A stretch of DNA of 64,000 bases from Pelagibacterales bacterium SAG-MED37 (GTDB lineage: Bacteria; Pseudomonadota; Alphaproteobacteria; Pelagibacterales; Pelagibacteraceae): assembly GCA_014653605.1 (NCBI GenBank), contig JACWEG010000002.1, positions 62,001 through 126,000 on the forward strand, given 5' to 3'. The position numbers and the translations under genes were made by a program. The notes under the pieces were generated by a model. It searched no databases. It was not told where the DNA came from and saw only the letters and a list, made by a program, of their open reading frames with translations. Shown piece after piece: positions 27,896 to 37,787 of this stretch (its first letter is position 1; each line of letters opens with the position of its first letter).

Positions 27896-27970
27896 TGGTG
27901 CCTCGGGAAGGATTCGCACCTCCGACACAAGCCTTTTCAGGGCTCTGCTCTACTCCTGAGCTACCGAGGC
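27896..27970 (-). tRNA. tRNA-Phe(GAA)
   Basis: GCCTCGG TA GCTC AGGAGTA GAGC A GAGCC CTGAAAA GGCTT GTGTC GGAGG TGCGAAT CCTTC CCGAGGC A CCA. Confidence 0.93.
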
Positions 27971-27976
27971 AAAAGA

Positions 27977-28192
27977 TTAACCTCTAAAGATTATTCTGCC
28001 TTTAGTAAGGTCATAAGGGGTCATTTCTACTGTCACATTATCACCTTGTAATACTCTTATTCTATTTTTTCTTAATTTGCCTGCAGTATGTGCAGTAACA
28101 ACATGACCATTTTCTAATTGAACTCTAAACATAGCGTTAGGTAATAAATCAGTTACTTTACCTTTGAATTCAAGTAAGTCTTGTTTTGACAA
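27977..28192 (-). CDS. infA: Translation initiation factor IF-1
   Basis: [22 protein letters not shown]..., [10 protein letters not shown]. Confidence 0.97.
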   Translation of the reverse strand: MSKQDLLEFKGKVTDLLPNAMFRVQLENGHVVTAHTAGKLRKNRIRVLQGDNVTVEMTPYDLTKGRIIFRG

Positions 28193-28194
28193 AT

Positions 28195-29478
28195 TTATTT
28201 TCTCCTTATTCTTTTTTTAACAGATTGAGCATGCCCAGCTAACCCTTCATAATTTGCAAGAGTTATAACTGATGGTCCAAGTTTTTCAATGCCTCTTTTA
28301 GATAAATTTATGTAAGAAATTCGTTTATAAAATTCATTAACACTTATACCGCTTGAATATTTTGCTGAACTATTAGTAGGCAATACATGATTTGATCCAA
28401 CATTATAATCAGTCATTGCCATGATGGCATATTTACCTAAACAAATTGAACCTGCATTTTTGATTTTAGGTATAAATGATTTATAATTTTTAACATTCAG
28501 TTCTAAATGTTCTGGTGCAATTTTATTTATAACCTCTGCAATTTTTTTATCTGAATTAATATGTATTAAAATTCCATTACTAATTAAACTTTTTTTAGCA
28601 ATAGAAACCCTTGGTAATTCTTTTAATTGTTTTGAGATTTCAATCTTAACTTTTTGAATTAAATCTTTATCTTTTGAAATCAAAATACATTGAGCTAAAA
28701 CGTCATGTTCAGCTTGACCAATTAAATCACTTGCAACCCATTCTGGATTTGAAAATTTATCACAGACAATTAAAATTTCAGATGGTCCTGCAGTCATACC
28801 TTCAATTCCAACATCACCAAAAACCTCCTTTTTAGCAGCTGCCACAAAAGAGTTTCCTGGTCCTACTATTTTATCAACTTTTTTAATTTTTTTAGTTCCA
28901 TAAGCTGCTGCAGCAATAGCCGAAGGACCACCAATTGAATAAATTTCTTTTATTTTACATTTTTTAGCTGCATATAAAACTGCTGGGTTTTGTTTTCCTT
29001 TATAACTAGGATTAATCATTACTATTCTTTTAACTCCAGCAACTATTGCAGGAATTGTACTCATTAAAACACTAGAGGGATACGAAGCAGACGACCCTGG
29101 AACATAAATCGCAGCAGACTCGATTGGTAAATATTTATATTCAAGTTTATTCTTAAATTTATCAGAGTAAGAAATGTTTTTGAATTTTTGAAAGGAATGA
29201 AATTTATAAATTCTTGAATATGCAAGATCAATTGCTTTTTTTACTTTTTTATCTAAAGATTTTATTGACCTTGAAATCTGCTTAGCTGATGGAATAATAG
29301 TTTTATTAAGATTAAATTTTTTTTCATATTTCAACAAAGCTTTATCTCCATTTTTTTTCACATCATTGATAATGCCAGTCACTGAAATCAAGCTGGATTT
29401 AATCTTATATTTTCGTTTTATAAGTATATTGTCTAAAACTTTATCAAAATTTTTATTATTACTATTTAATATTTTCAT
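28195..29478 (-). CDS. hisD: Histidinol dehydrogenase
   Basis: [47 protein letters not shown]. Confidence 0.96.
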   Translation of the reverse strand: MKILNSNNKNFDKVLDNILIKRKYKIKSSLISVTGIINDVKKNGDKALLKYEKKFNLNKTIIPSAKQISRSIKSLDKKVKKAIDLAYSRIYKFHSFQKFKNISYSDKFKNKLEYKYLPIESAAIYVPGSSASYPSSVLMSTIPAIVAGVKRIVMINPSYKGKQNPAVLYAAKKCKIKEIYSIGGPSAIAAAAYGTKKIKKVDKIVGPGNSFVAAAKKEVFGDVGIEGMTAGPSEILIVCDKFSNPEWVASDLIGQAEHDVLAQCILISKDKDLIQKVKIEISKQLKELPRVSIAKKSLISNGILIHINSDKKIAEVINKIAPEHLELNVKNYKSFIPKIKNAGSICLGKYAIMAMTDYNVGSNHVLPTNSSAKYSSGISVNEFYKRISYINLSKRGIEKLGPSVITLANYEGLAGHAQSVKKRIRRK

Positions 29479-29876
29479 TATTCTTTGATCTCATTTTGAT
29501 CTTCAAGCCTTACTTCAATAGCTTCTGTTGTCAAAACAATGTGAGCATTATCTTTAAAAATTAAATTAATTTCATAATTATCATTATTTTTCATATAGTC
29601 TATTGCAATTAGTTCTATGATTAATTTATCATTTTTCTGGTTAATATTCTTAGATTTTACATTATCAACGAAATCAAACCGACAAATACTATTAATTTTT
29701 TTATTATTTTGCCCTCCTTCAATTTTAGTACGCTCAATAGATAATAAAAAAACTTTACTTGAGCTAAGATATTTAATATCTGAAACCCTTACTTTTGCAC
29801 CAGCACTACAGGCTGAAATCATTTGTAAACCTTCATTATCATTTGCAATAATTTGAGCTAAATATTTTTTCCCCAT
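29478..29876 (-). CDS. DUF2948 family protein
   Basis: About 130 aa between hisD and murA, a known alphaproteobacterial arrangement; recognised by sequence style and position. Confidence 0.7.
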   Translation of the reverse strand: MGKKYLAQIIANDNEGLQMISACSAGAKVRVSDIKYLSSSKVFLLSIERTKIEGGQNNKKINSICRFDFVDNVKSKNINQKNDKLIIELIAIDYMKNNDNYEINLIFKDNAHIVLTTEAIEVRLEDQNEIKE

Positions 29877-31129
29877 TAATTTATCCTTCTTATTTTTGCA
29901 CCGACTCTTTTTAATTTTTTTTCTATATTTTCATACCCTCTGTCTAAATGATAAATTCTGTTTATTATTGATTTACCTCTAGTTGTAAGAGCTGCAAGAA
30001 TAAGAGAAACTGAAGCCCTTAAATCTGTTGCCATTAATTCTGCGGCAGTAAATTTGATATTTCCTTCTATCAAAGCTTTGTTCCCTTTTATTAAAATTTT
30101 AGCACCCATTCGATTTAATTCTGAAACATGCATAAATCTGTTTTCAAAAATATCTTCTTTAATCAAAGATTTTTTGTTTGCTTTACACAGCAATACCATA
30201 ATTTGAGCTTGTAAATCTGTGGGGAATCCTGGATAAGGGGCTGTTTTTATATTTGTGTTTCTTATTTTCTTATTTCCATAAATATGAATTTGATTTTTTT
30301 TTACTACAATTTTTGCACCAATTTTTTTTAAAATATTAATCTCAGTCTTTATTATTTCTGGAATTACTTTTTTAATCCTTAAATTTCCTTCAGTAGCAGC
30401 GGCTGCAATTAAATATGTTCCTGCTTCAATCCTATCAAACATCACAGAATATTTAATTTCATGTGTATTTTTTACCCCTTTTATTCTAATTGTTCGATTT
30501 GATAACCATTTTAAATTACATCCTAATTTAATTAAAAAATTTGTTAAATCTTTTATCTCTGGTTCTATTGCACAATTTTTTAATATTGTGATTCCTTTAG
30601 CTAATGTAGCAGCTATTATCAAATTTTCAGTTGCTCCTACTGAAATTTTTGAAAAAGTAATTTTTGTACCTATTAAACCTTTTGGAGCTGTTGCATGAAT
30701 ATAGCCCTGAATTATTTTATATTTTACACCTAATTTTGATAAAGCTTTCAGATGAAGATCAACGGGTCTAGTACCAATTGCACAACCACCCGGAAGAGAT
30801 ACTTTGGCTCTACCGAATTTTGCAAGTAAAGGACCAAGAACTAATATTCCAGCACGCATAGTTTTAACTAAATTATAGGAAGCAAAATTTTTATTTTGTT
30901 TAGAATTATCAACTACTAAATTTTTATTATTAAATTTTGTTTTTGAACCCAGTGATCTAAGTAGATTAATCATTGTTTCAATATCTTTAACTTTTGGTAA
31001 ATTATCTAAATAGACTTTTTTGTTTGTTAACAAAGTTGCGGCTAAAATTGGTAAGGAAGCATTTTTTGAACCTGAAATATTGATCTCTCCCTTGAGCTTA
31101 TTGGCTCCAAAAACTTCTAACTTTTGCAT
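29876..31129 (-). CDS. murA: UDP-N-acetylglucosamine 1-carboxyvinyltransferase
   Basis: SGSKNASLPILAATLL, TMRAGILVLGPL, catalytic Cys in LPGGCAIG. Confidence 0.97.
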   Translation of the reverse strand: MQKLEVFGANKLKGEINISGSKNASLPILAATLLTNKKVYLDNLPKVKDIETMINLLRSLGSKTKFNNKNLVVDNSKQNKNFASYNLVKTMRAGILVLGPLLAKFGRAKVSLPGGCAIGTRPVDLHLKALSKLGVKYKIIQGYIHATAPKGLIGTKITFSKISVGATENLIIAATLAKGITILKNCAIEPEIKDLTNFLIKLGCNLKWLSNRTIRIKGVKNTHEIKYSVMFDRIEAGTYLIAAAATEGNLRIKKVIPEIIKTEINILKKIGAKIVVKKNQIHIYGNKKIRNTNIKTAPYPGFPTDLQAQIMVLLCKANKKSLIKEDIFENRFMHVSELNRMGAKILIKGNKALIEGNIKFTAAELMATDLRASVSLILAALTTRGKSIINRIYHLDRGYENIEKKLKRVGAKIRRIN

Positions 31130-31131
31130 TA

Positions 31132-31686
31132 TTAAACTTTAGGTAAAGTTACACCGGTTTGACCCATATATTTGCCATCACGATCCGCATAAGTTACCTC
31201 GGGTTTTTCATTGCCCTTAAGGAAAATAAATTGCGCAACACCTTCATTGGCATAAATTTTAGCCGGTAATGGTGTAGTATTTGAGAACTCTAGTGTTACG
31301 TAACCTTCCCAACCTGGTTCCAATGGAGTAACATTAACTATAATACCGCATCTTGCATATGTTGATTTTCCCAAACAAATTACCAAAACATCCTCTGGTA
31401 TTTTGAATTTTTCCATAGTTCTAGCCAACACAAAGGAATTTGGTGGTATAATACATTCTGGAGTATTTTTTGTGACAAAATTAGTTGGTTTAAAATTTTT
31501 TGGATCTACAATTTCTGAATTTACATTAGTGAAAATCTTAAATTCATCAGATACTCTTGCGTCATAACCAAACGAAGAAAGACCATAAGAAATACTATCA
31601 CCTCTAACCTGCTTTTCTTCAAAAGGTGAGATCATATCCTTCTCTTTACACATTCTTCTTATCCACTTATCGGAAAGAACTGACAT
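31132..31686 (-). CDS. dcd: dCTP deaminase
   Basis: [36 protein letters not shown]. Confidence 0.96.
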   Translation of the reverse strand: MSVLSDKWIRRMCKEKDMISPFEEKQVRGDSISYGLSSFGYDARVSDEFKIFTNVNSEIVDPKNFKPTNFVTKNTPECIIPPNSFVLARTMEKFKIPEDVLVICLGKSTYARCGIIVNVTPLEPGWEGYVTLEFSNTTPLPAKIYANEGVAQFIFLKGNEKPEVTYADRDGKYMGQTGVTLPKV

Positions 31687-31787
31687 TATTTATTCTTTTT
31701 TTTATTTCTTTTTTGAAACAATTTTCTTTTTTTCAAATTTTTTCTTAGCGCTAAGCTTAATCGCTCATTTTTTTCTTTTACTCTCAT
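31686..31787 (-). CDS. 33-aa basic microprotein (unannotated)
   Basis: [33 protein letters not shown]; start overlaps upstream stop (ATGA), stop overlaps dcd start (TAATG). Confidence 0.7.
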   Translation of the reverse strand: MRVKEKNERLSLALRKNLKKRKLFQKRNKKKNK

Positions 31788-31984
31788 TCTTTATTTGGAT
31801 TAGTTAGAAAATCTAATGTTATGGGCTTTGACGCATCTAAAGTTTTATCATGGTCATCGTCTTTTTTTGGACCTTCTTTTGCAATCCGCTTAGCTTTTTT
31901 TTCAGCAAGCTTTTTTTCTCTTTTAGCCTGCTTTTCCATCAGCTTAGCACTTTTAGTAGATTTATAATCGTAATGAATGCCCAT
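31784..31984 (-). CDS. Small charged hypothetical protein (66 aa)
   Basis: ORF in tight overlap with the microprotein and dcd. Confidence 0.65.
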   Translation of the reverse strand: MGIHYDYKSTKSAKLMEKQAKREKKLAEKKAKRIAKEGPKKDDDHDKTLDASKPITLDFLTNPNKE

Positions 31985-32084
31985 ATAATTTCCTTAAGTA
32001 GATATAAATCATATTCATCAAAAAATTAAGGCAATAATTTGAAAAAAATGCTTTATTATCAATAAAATACAATTTGTGATAATC

Positions 32085-32158
32085 GCTTCTGTAGTTAAAT
32101 GGTATAACAAGTCCTTGGTAAGGACTAGTTCCCTGGTCAGTACAGGGTGGGAGCACCA
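32085..32158 (+). tRNA. tRNA-Thr(GGT) with non-canonical T-loop
   Basis: GCTTCTG TA GTTA AATGGTA TAAC A AGTCC TTGGTAA GGACT AGTT CCCTG GTCAGTA CAGGG TGGGAGC A CCA. Confidence 0.85.
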
Positions 32159-32881
32159 TCAGCTTTTATAAAACAATTTTCGAAGAAGAATAGTTAATAG
32201 GACTAAAATAAAAAAAGCTACAATAGGAACATATACTTCTGTAGAAAAAATTATTTCTGATAATCCAGGAACCTCTGAATTTTGATCAATAACCTTTTCA
32301 AGTCCACTACCAATTGAGACAGCTATAAAAATTTGAGGAATAATGCCTATTAATGTTGCGAAGAAGAAATTAATTGCTTTTACATTAAAAATCGTTGGTA
32401 AAAGACAACTAAGTTGCCAAGGAATTCCTCCTATAAAACGATAAATTAATAAATAAAAAAATTCTGATTTTTTAAATTTAATTTCGAGACTTTGATATCT
32501 TTTTAGAAATTTTTCTGTTATTAGATTCTTTAAAAAAAAATTACCAAACAAATACAAAAAAGTTGCTCCTATGCTTAAACCTAATACTACAAGAATTGTC
32601 CCCAACCATTTTCCAAAAATAAATCCACCGATTAAAGCTATTGGAGATCCAAATCCTAAAAATGGAAATACCCATAAAATTGTAAAAATCAAAAAAATTG
32701 TTGATATAAAAAATAAGTTAGAATTTTTAAGTTCTAAGAAATATGATCTATTTTCTTTTATAAAGTTGTAAGATGTAATCTCTTGAAGACTAAATTTTGA
32801 AAAAAACAAAAACAAAAATATAGATATCAAGATTAAGTAAGATAACCCTATAAATATTTTAATTTTTTTAGTTTTTTCCAT
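32159..32881 (-). CDS. TVP38/TMEM64 (VTT/DedA-like) family membrane protein
   Basis: Multiple TM helices, GGFIFGKWLGTILVVLGLSIGATFLYLFGNF, RFIGGIPWQLSCLLPTIF. Confidence 0.82.
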   Translation of the reverse strand: MEKTKKIKIFIGLSYLILISIFLFLFFSKFSLQEITSYNFIKENRSYFLELKNSNLFFISTIFLIFTILWVFPFLGFGSPIALIGGFIFGKWLGTILVVLGLSIGATFLYLFGNFFLKNLITEKFLKRYQSLEIKFKKSEFFYLLIYRFIGGIPWQLSCLLPTIFNVKAINFFFATLIGIIPQIFIAVSIGSGLEKVIDQNSEVPGLSEIIFSTEVYVPIVAFFILVLLTILLRKLFYKS

Positions 32882-32973
32882 TATTCATTATCGTATTTAT
32901 AAAATCTTCTATTTGCTATTTATATATTTAATTACTATAAAGGGCCAAATTTAATAAAAATTTAACCACAATT

Positions 32974-33114
32974 ATGAAAAGAACATACCAACCATCAAAA
33001 ATCAAAAGAGCCAGAAAACACGGCTTTAGGTCGAAAATGAAAACTAAGGGTGGGAAAAAACTTTTAGCTAGAAGAAGAGCTAGAGGCAGAAAATCATTAA
33101 CTGTATCTGGTTAA
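32974..33114 (+). CDS. rpmH: 50S ribosomal protein L34 (missing from ORF track)
   Basis: [46 protein letters not shown]; directly before rnpA. Confidence 0.97.
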   Translation: MKRTYQPSKIKRARKHGFRSKMKTKGGKKLLARRRARGRKSLTVSG

Positions 33115-33118
33115 ATTA

Positions 33119-33460
33119 ATGAGAAGCAAAATTGTTGCTCTTTCAAAAAACGAAGAATTTAAATCATTGCTTAAAAAGAAAAAAGTATCAAACAAATATG
33201 CTACAATTTTCTTTGGTAAATTAGATAAGAAAAATAATGATAAACTAAATATTTCCTTTGTGACAAAGAAAAAAATAGGAAATGCGGTTCAAAGAAATAA
33301 AATTAAAAGAAGACTAAGAAACATTATGAATGAAGCAGTAAAAAAAGTAACAATAAAGTTTAATTTTTCTTATCTTGTTATATGTAAGGCGAGTGTGTTA
33401 CACAGTGATTATACTAATATAAAAGAAACCTTATTTCAGGAATTTAAAAAAATTAAATAA
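33119..33460 (+). CDS. rnpA: Ribonuclease P protein component
   Basis: Basic motif [20 protein letters not shown]; rpmH-rnpA-yidD-yidC order. Confidence 0.94.
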   Translation: MRSKIVALSKNEEFKSLLKKKKVSNKYATIFFGKLDKKNNDKLNISFVTKKKIGNAVQRNKIKRRLRNIMNEAVKKVTIKFNFSYLVICKASVLHSDYTNIKETLFQEFKKIK

Positions 33461-33711
33461 TGAATATTCTCACTATAATTTTGATAAAAATAATAAAAGG
33501 ATATAAATATTTGATAAGTCCTTTAATAGGAGACTCTTGCAGATATTTACCAACTTGTTCAGAGTATAGTATTGATGCATTAAAAAAATTTGGTCTATTA
33601 AAAGGTTTATATATAAGTTTTAAAAGAATTTTATCTTGCCATCCTATAAAATTTTTAGGGGGTGGAGAAGGATTTGATCCAGTTGACAAAAAAATAAAGG
33701 TTAAAAAATAA
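33460..33711 (+). CDS. yidD: Membrane protein insertion efficiency factor YidD
   Basis: [32 protein letters not shown]. Confidence 0.95.
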   Translation: MNILTIILIKIIKGYKYLISPLIGDSCRYLPTCSEYSIDALKKFGLLKGLYISFKRILSCHPIKFLGGGEGFDPVDKKIKVKK

Positions 33712-35393
33712 TGGACACTAGAAATGTAATAGCTGCAATAGCCTTATCTTCGGCTGTAATAGTTTTATATGCATTGTTTTTTACTCCAGAGCAATCAATA
33801 ACAAAACAAAATTTATCTGAAAAAAATAAGATAGAACAAAATACTGATACTCCAATTTTAGAACAAAATGAAACTTTAGTTCAGATATCTAGAGAAGAAG
33901 CATTAAAAAAAAGTGATAGAATAAAATTTGAAAACCAAAGTATCATTGGATCTATTGCATTAAAGGGTGCAGCAATTGATGATTTAACTTTTAAAGATTA
34001 TAAAATAAGTCTGGAAAGTGAAGAAAAGGTAACACTCCTAGGGCCAAGAAATATTGAAGAGGGTTATTTTATTGAAAGTGGATTCGTTACTACCGATAAA
34101 AATATTGATATTCCAAATTCTAATACAGTCTGGTCTATCGTTGGAAATGATATTCTCACAGAAAAATCACCTATAAAATTATCTTGGACTAATAAACAAG
34201 GAATAACTTTTGAAAAAGAAATTAGTTTAGATGACAAATTTTTATTTTCTATAAATCAAAAAGTAATAAATTCTACTAATAAAAAATATGATTTTTATTC
34301 CTATGGTCAAATAATTAGAAATAAAATTCCTGAAGGTTTGTCTAACTTTTATATTCTTCATGAGGGTCCTATTGCTACTTTAGATGATGAATTAATTGAA
34401 GAGGATTATGATGATATCCAAGATCAAAAGTTTTCACGTACTGCTCAAAAAGGCTGGTTGGGTGTTGGAGATAAATATTATGTAGCTTCAATCATACCAC
34501 CTAAAAATAAGGAATTTAAAACAACGTTTGATTATAAAAATAAGTTTAGAGCAAATTTTATCACGACAGAACCCTTAGAACTTAACCAAAATAGTTCTAT
34601 TGAAGATAGCTTGCAAATAATTGTAGCTGCTAAAAGAGTAGACGTAATTGATGGATATGCTGAGTCATTAAATATAGATAAGTTTGACTTGGTTATAGAT
34701 TGGGGTTTTTTATATTTCATAACTAAGCCATTATTTTTTGGAATTGATTACTTTTTTAAACTTCTCGGAAATTATGGTTTGGCTATAATTGCAATTACAA
34801 TTTGTATTCGGTTAGCTTTTTTTCCACTTGCTAACTTTTCATTTAGAAGTATGGCAAAAATGAAAGCGCTCCAACCAGAAATGGTAAGGCTTAAGGAGCT
34901 TCATAAAAATGATAAAATGAAGTTGCAACAAGAAATGATGGCACTTTATAAAAAAGAAAAAGTAAATCCGATGTCAGGATGTCTGCCAATACTTGTCCAA
35001 ATTCCTGTATTCTTTGCTTTATATAAAGTTTTATTTGTAACCATTGAAATGAGACAGATGCCGTTTTACGGCTGGATTCATGATTTGAGTGAACGTGATC
35101 CAACTAGTTTATTTAATCTGTTTGGTTTGTTGCCGTATGATGTACCATCTTTTTTAGTTATAGGAGCATGGCCTGTAGCAATGGGTGTTTCTATGTGGGT
35201 ACAGCAAAAACTTAATCCAGCTCCTACTGATGCTATGCAAGCAAAGATATTTATGTTTTTTCCACTTTTCTTAACTGTGATACTTGCTCCTTTTCCTAGT
35301 GGGTTAGTAATTTATTGGACTGTAAATAATATCTTAACTATGGCTCAACAAGTTTTTATTATGAAAAGAACAACAGTCAAAACTGTAACATAA
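33711..35393 (+). CDS. yidC: Membrane protein insertase YidC
   Basis: N-terminal TM, periplasmic domain, FPLANFSFRSMAKMKALQPEM, NPMSGCLPILVQIPVFFALYKVL. Confidence 0.97.
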   Translation: MDTRNVIAAIALSSAVIVLYALFFTPEQSITKQNLSEKNKIEQNTDTPILEQNETLVQISREEALKKSDRIKFENQSIIGSIALKGAAIDDLTFKDYKISLESEEKVTLLGPRNIEEGYFIESGFVTTDKNIDIPNSNTVWSIVGNDILTEKSPIKLSWTNKQGITFEKEISLDDKFLFSINQKVINSTNKKYDFYSYGQIIRNKIPEGLSNFYILHEGPIATLDDELIEEDYDDIQDQKFSRTAQKGWLGVGDKYYVASIIPPKNKEFKTTFDYKNKFRANFITTEPLELNQNSSIEDSLQIIVAAKRVDVIDGYAESLNIDKFDLVIDWGFLYFITKPLFFGIDYFFKLLGNYGLAIIAITICIRLAFFPLANFSFRSMAKMKALQPEMVRLKELHKNDKMKLQQEMMALYKKEKVNPMSGCLPILVQIPVFFALYKVLFVTIEMRQMPFYGWIHDLSERDPTSLFNLFGLLPYDVPSFLVIGAWPVAMGVSMWVQQKLNPAPTDAMQAKIFMFFPLFLTVILAPFPSGLVIYWTVNNILTMAQQVFIMKRTTVKTVT

Positions 35394-35421
35394 TGTTGTT
35401 GTCATAATCAAATAAGAGCTG

Positions 35422-36270
35422 ATGGATTTAAAAAAATTATTACCAGAAAATGGACCTCCGTTAGAGGAAGTATCTAAATATATTGAAAAATACAAAAATG
35501 AATTAATAGTGATCAAATATGGGGGTAACGTTTTTATTGACAGAAATATTTTTAATAATTTCATATCAGATATATGTTTGTTAAATAAATTGGGTCTTTC
35601 AATCGTAGTAGTTCATGGTGGTGGGCCAAGAATAAAAAGAGAATTAGATAAATCTAACATTCAATCAAATTTCATAAGAGGATTAAGAGTTACAGATAAA
35701 AGAATTATAGATATTGTTGAGAGAGTTCTTATTGATTTTAACATTGATATTGTATCTTCTTTAGAAAAAATAGGATCTAAAGCAATTTCTATTAATACAA
35801 AAAAAAATAATATTATTGAAGTCATGCCAGAAGAAGAGGAGCTTGGCTATGTAGGAATACCAAATAAAATCGATATTAATATTATTAAAGATTCTGTAGA
35901 AAAGAATATAATCCCAATTATATCTCCCTTAGGTTTAGGGATGGATAATCAGACATATAATATAAATGGGGATACAGCAGCAGGGGCTATCGCAAAAGCT
36001 TTGAAGTCTAGAAGATTGCTTTTAATGACTAATGTAAAAGGTGTTCTCAACAAAGAAAAAAATCACATTGAAGAGATTTCTTCTTCCGAAATTTTAGAAA
36101 TGATTAAAAATGGTACTATCACCGAAGGAATGATACCAAAAATTAATACTTGTTTAGATGCTGTTAACAATGGCGTTACTGCTGTTGGAATCATAGATGG
36201 TAGAGAAAAACATTCAATATTGTTTGAGATATTTTCTGATAAAGGTTCTGGAACATTAATAAGAAAATGA
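35422..36270 (+). CDS. argB: Acetylglutamate kinase
   Basis: VIKYGGNVF, VVHGGGPRI, NINGDTAAGAIA. Confidence 0.95.
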   Translation: MDLKKLLPENGPPLEEVSKYIEKYKNELIVIKYGGNVFIDRNIFNNFISDICLLNKLGLSIVVVHGGGPRIKRELDKSNIQSNFIRGLRVTDKRIIDIVERVLIDFNIDIVSSLEKIGSKAISINTKKNNIIEVMPEEEELGYVGIPNKIDINIIKDSVEKNIIPIISPLGLGMDNQTYNINGDTAAGAIAKALKSRRLLLMTNVKGVLNKEKNHIEEISSSEILEMIKNGTITEGMIPKINTCLDAVNNGVTAVGIIDGREKHSILFEIFSDKGSGTLIRK

Positions 36271-36938
36271 AAGAATTAACTGAAATTAAATATTGGATAT
36301 TTGATCTTGATAACACTTTATATAGTGGTCAAACTAAGGTCTTCTCAGAAGTTGATAAAAAGATGTCTTCTTTTATCTCAGAAAAATTTGGTGTTGACCT
36401 GATCGAAGCTAAAAAAATTCAAAAAGAATATTTTTACGAGTATGGAACAACTTTGTCAGGATTGATGAAAAAAAAAAATATAAATCCTAATGAATTTTTA
36501 GAATTTGTTCATGATATTGATATATCTTGGTTACCAAAAGATAAACTTTTGAGAGAGGAATTAATTAAAATTAAGGAAAAAAAATATATATTTTCAAATG
36601 GTTCTCATGCTCATATTGAAAACGTAACAAATCAATTAGGAATTGATGGTTTATTTGATGGTGCTTTTGATATAACTGATGCAGATTTTGTTCCGAAGCC
36701 TCATCTAGAACCTTACAAAAAACTAATTGAAAAATTTAAATTAGACCCAAAGAAATCTATATTAATTGAGGATATAGCCCACAATCTTGAGCAAGCTAAG
36801 AAACTAGGAATGAAAACTTGTTGGCTTGAAAATGATGAGGCTTTTGCAAAAAAAGATGCCGACAAACCATACATTGATTATAAGATTAATAACTTGCCTT
36901 CTTTTCTTCAAAAAATTAATGTATTAAGAAATAATTAA
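36267..36938 (+). CDS. HAD-family pyrimidine 5'-nucleotidase-like hydrolase
   Basis: WIFDLDNTLY, FSNGS, IEDIAHNLEQAKKLGM. Confidence 0.9.
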   Translation: MKELTEIKYWIFDLDNTLYSGQTKVFSEVDKKMSSFISEKFGVDLIEAKKIQKEYFYEYGTTLSGLMKKKNINPNEFLEFVHDIDISWLPKDKLLREELIKIKEKKYIFSNGSHAHIENVTNQLGIDGLFDGAFDITDADFVPKPHLEPYKKLIEKFKLDPKKSILIEDIAHNLEQAKKLGMKTCWLENDEAFAKKDADKPYIDYKINNLPSFLQKINVLRNN

Positions 36939-36949
36939 ATCAAAAAATT

Positions 36950-37780
36950 ATGAGTAACCTAGAAAAAATCATAAATGATGCTTGGGAAAACAAAGACCAA
37001 GTAAATCAAAATTCTGATAAAGCTCTAAAGGATGCAATAAACCAAATAATTAGTGATTTAGATAATGGTAAATCAAGAGTTGCTGAAAAAATTAATGGAA
37101 AATGGTTAACACACCAACATTTAAAAAAAGCAATTATGTTAAGTTTTAGAATTTATCCAATGGAAAATTTAAATGGACCCTATAGTAGTTGGTATGATAA
37201 GGCTCATTTGTTAAAAGGTAAAACAGCTGGATGGTCTAAAGAAGATCATGAAAAAGCTGGTTTCAGAATGGTACCAAACTCACCAGTGAGAAAAGGTTCT
37301 TTTGTAGGTAAAAATGCAGTTTTAATGCCATGTTATGTTAATATAGGTGCTTATATTGATGAAGGAACAATGATCGATACATTTGCAAGAGCTGGTAGTT
37401 GTTGTCAGATAGGTAAAAATTGTCATATTTCAGCAGGAAGTGGAGTTGGAGGAGTTTTAGAACCAGCTCAAGCACTTCCAACAATTATAGAGGACAATGT
37501 TTTTTTAGGAGCAATGTCAGAAGTTGTTGAGGGTGTCATTGTTGGAGAAGGATCAGTTTTAAGTATGGGAATGTACATTGGACAATCTACTAAAATTGTA
37601 AATAGACAAACTGGAGAAATAACTTACGGAAAAATTCCTCCTTATTCTGTAGTTGTACCTGGATCATTACCTGATAAAAATAATGTCTCAGCCCCATCAC
37701 TTTATTGTGCAGTGATCATTAAGCAGGTTGATGAAAAAACAAGATCTAAGACTTCTGTTAACGATCTTCTAAGAGAATAG
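36950..37780 (+). CDS. dapD: 2,3,4,5-tetrahydropyridine-2,6-dicarboxylate N-succinyltransferase
   Basis: Left-handed beta-helix repeats, GKNCHISAGSGVGGVLEPAQALPTIIEDNVFLGA. Confidence 0.96.
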   Translation: MSNLEKIINDAWENKDQVNQNSDKALKDAINQIISDLDNGKSRVAEKINGKWLTHQHLKKAIMLSFRIYPMENLNGPYSSWYDKAHLLKGKTAGWSKEDHEKAGFRMVPNSPVRKGSFVGKNAVLMPCYVNIGAYIDEGTMIDTFARAGSCCQIGKNCHISAGSGVGGVLEPAQALPTIIEDNVFLGAMSEVVEGVIVGEGSVLSMGMYIGQSTKIVNRQTGEITYGKIPPYSVVVPGSLPDKNNVSAPSLYCAVIIKQVDEKTRSKTSVNDLLRE

Positions 37781-37787
37781 ATTTATT

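Noticed and set aside
31744-31755. 12-bp palindrome CTTAGCGCTAAG
   Set aside because: Inside the coding sequence of the 33-aa microprotein; no supporting regulatory context
31962-32159. 65-aa ORF on the minus strand
   Set aside because: Lies over the complement of tRNA-Thr and AT-rich spacer; translation (MVLPPCTDQGTSPYQG...) is the tRNA antisense
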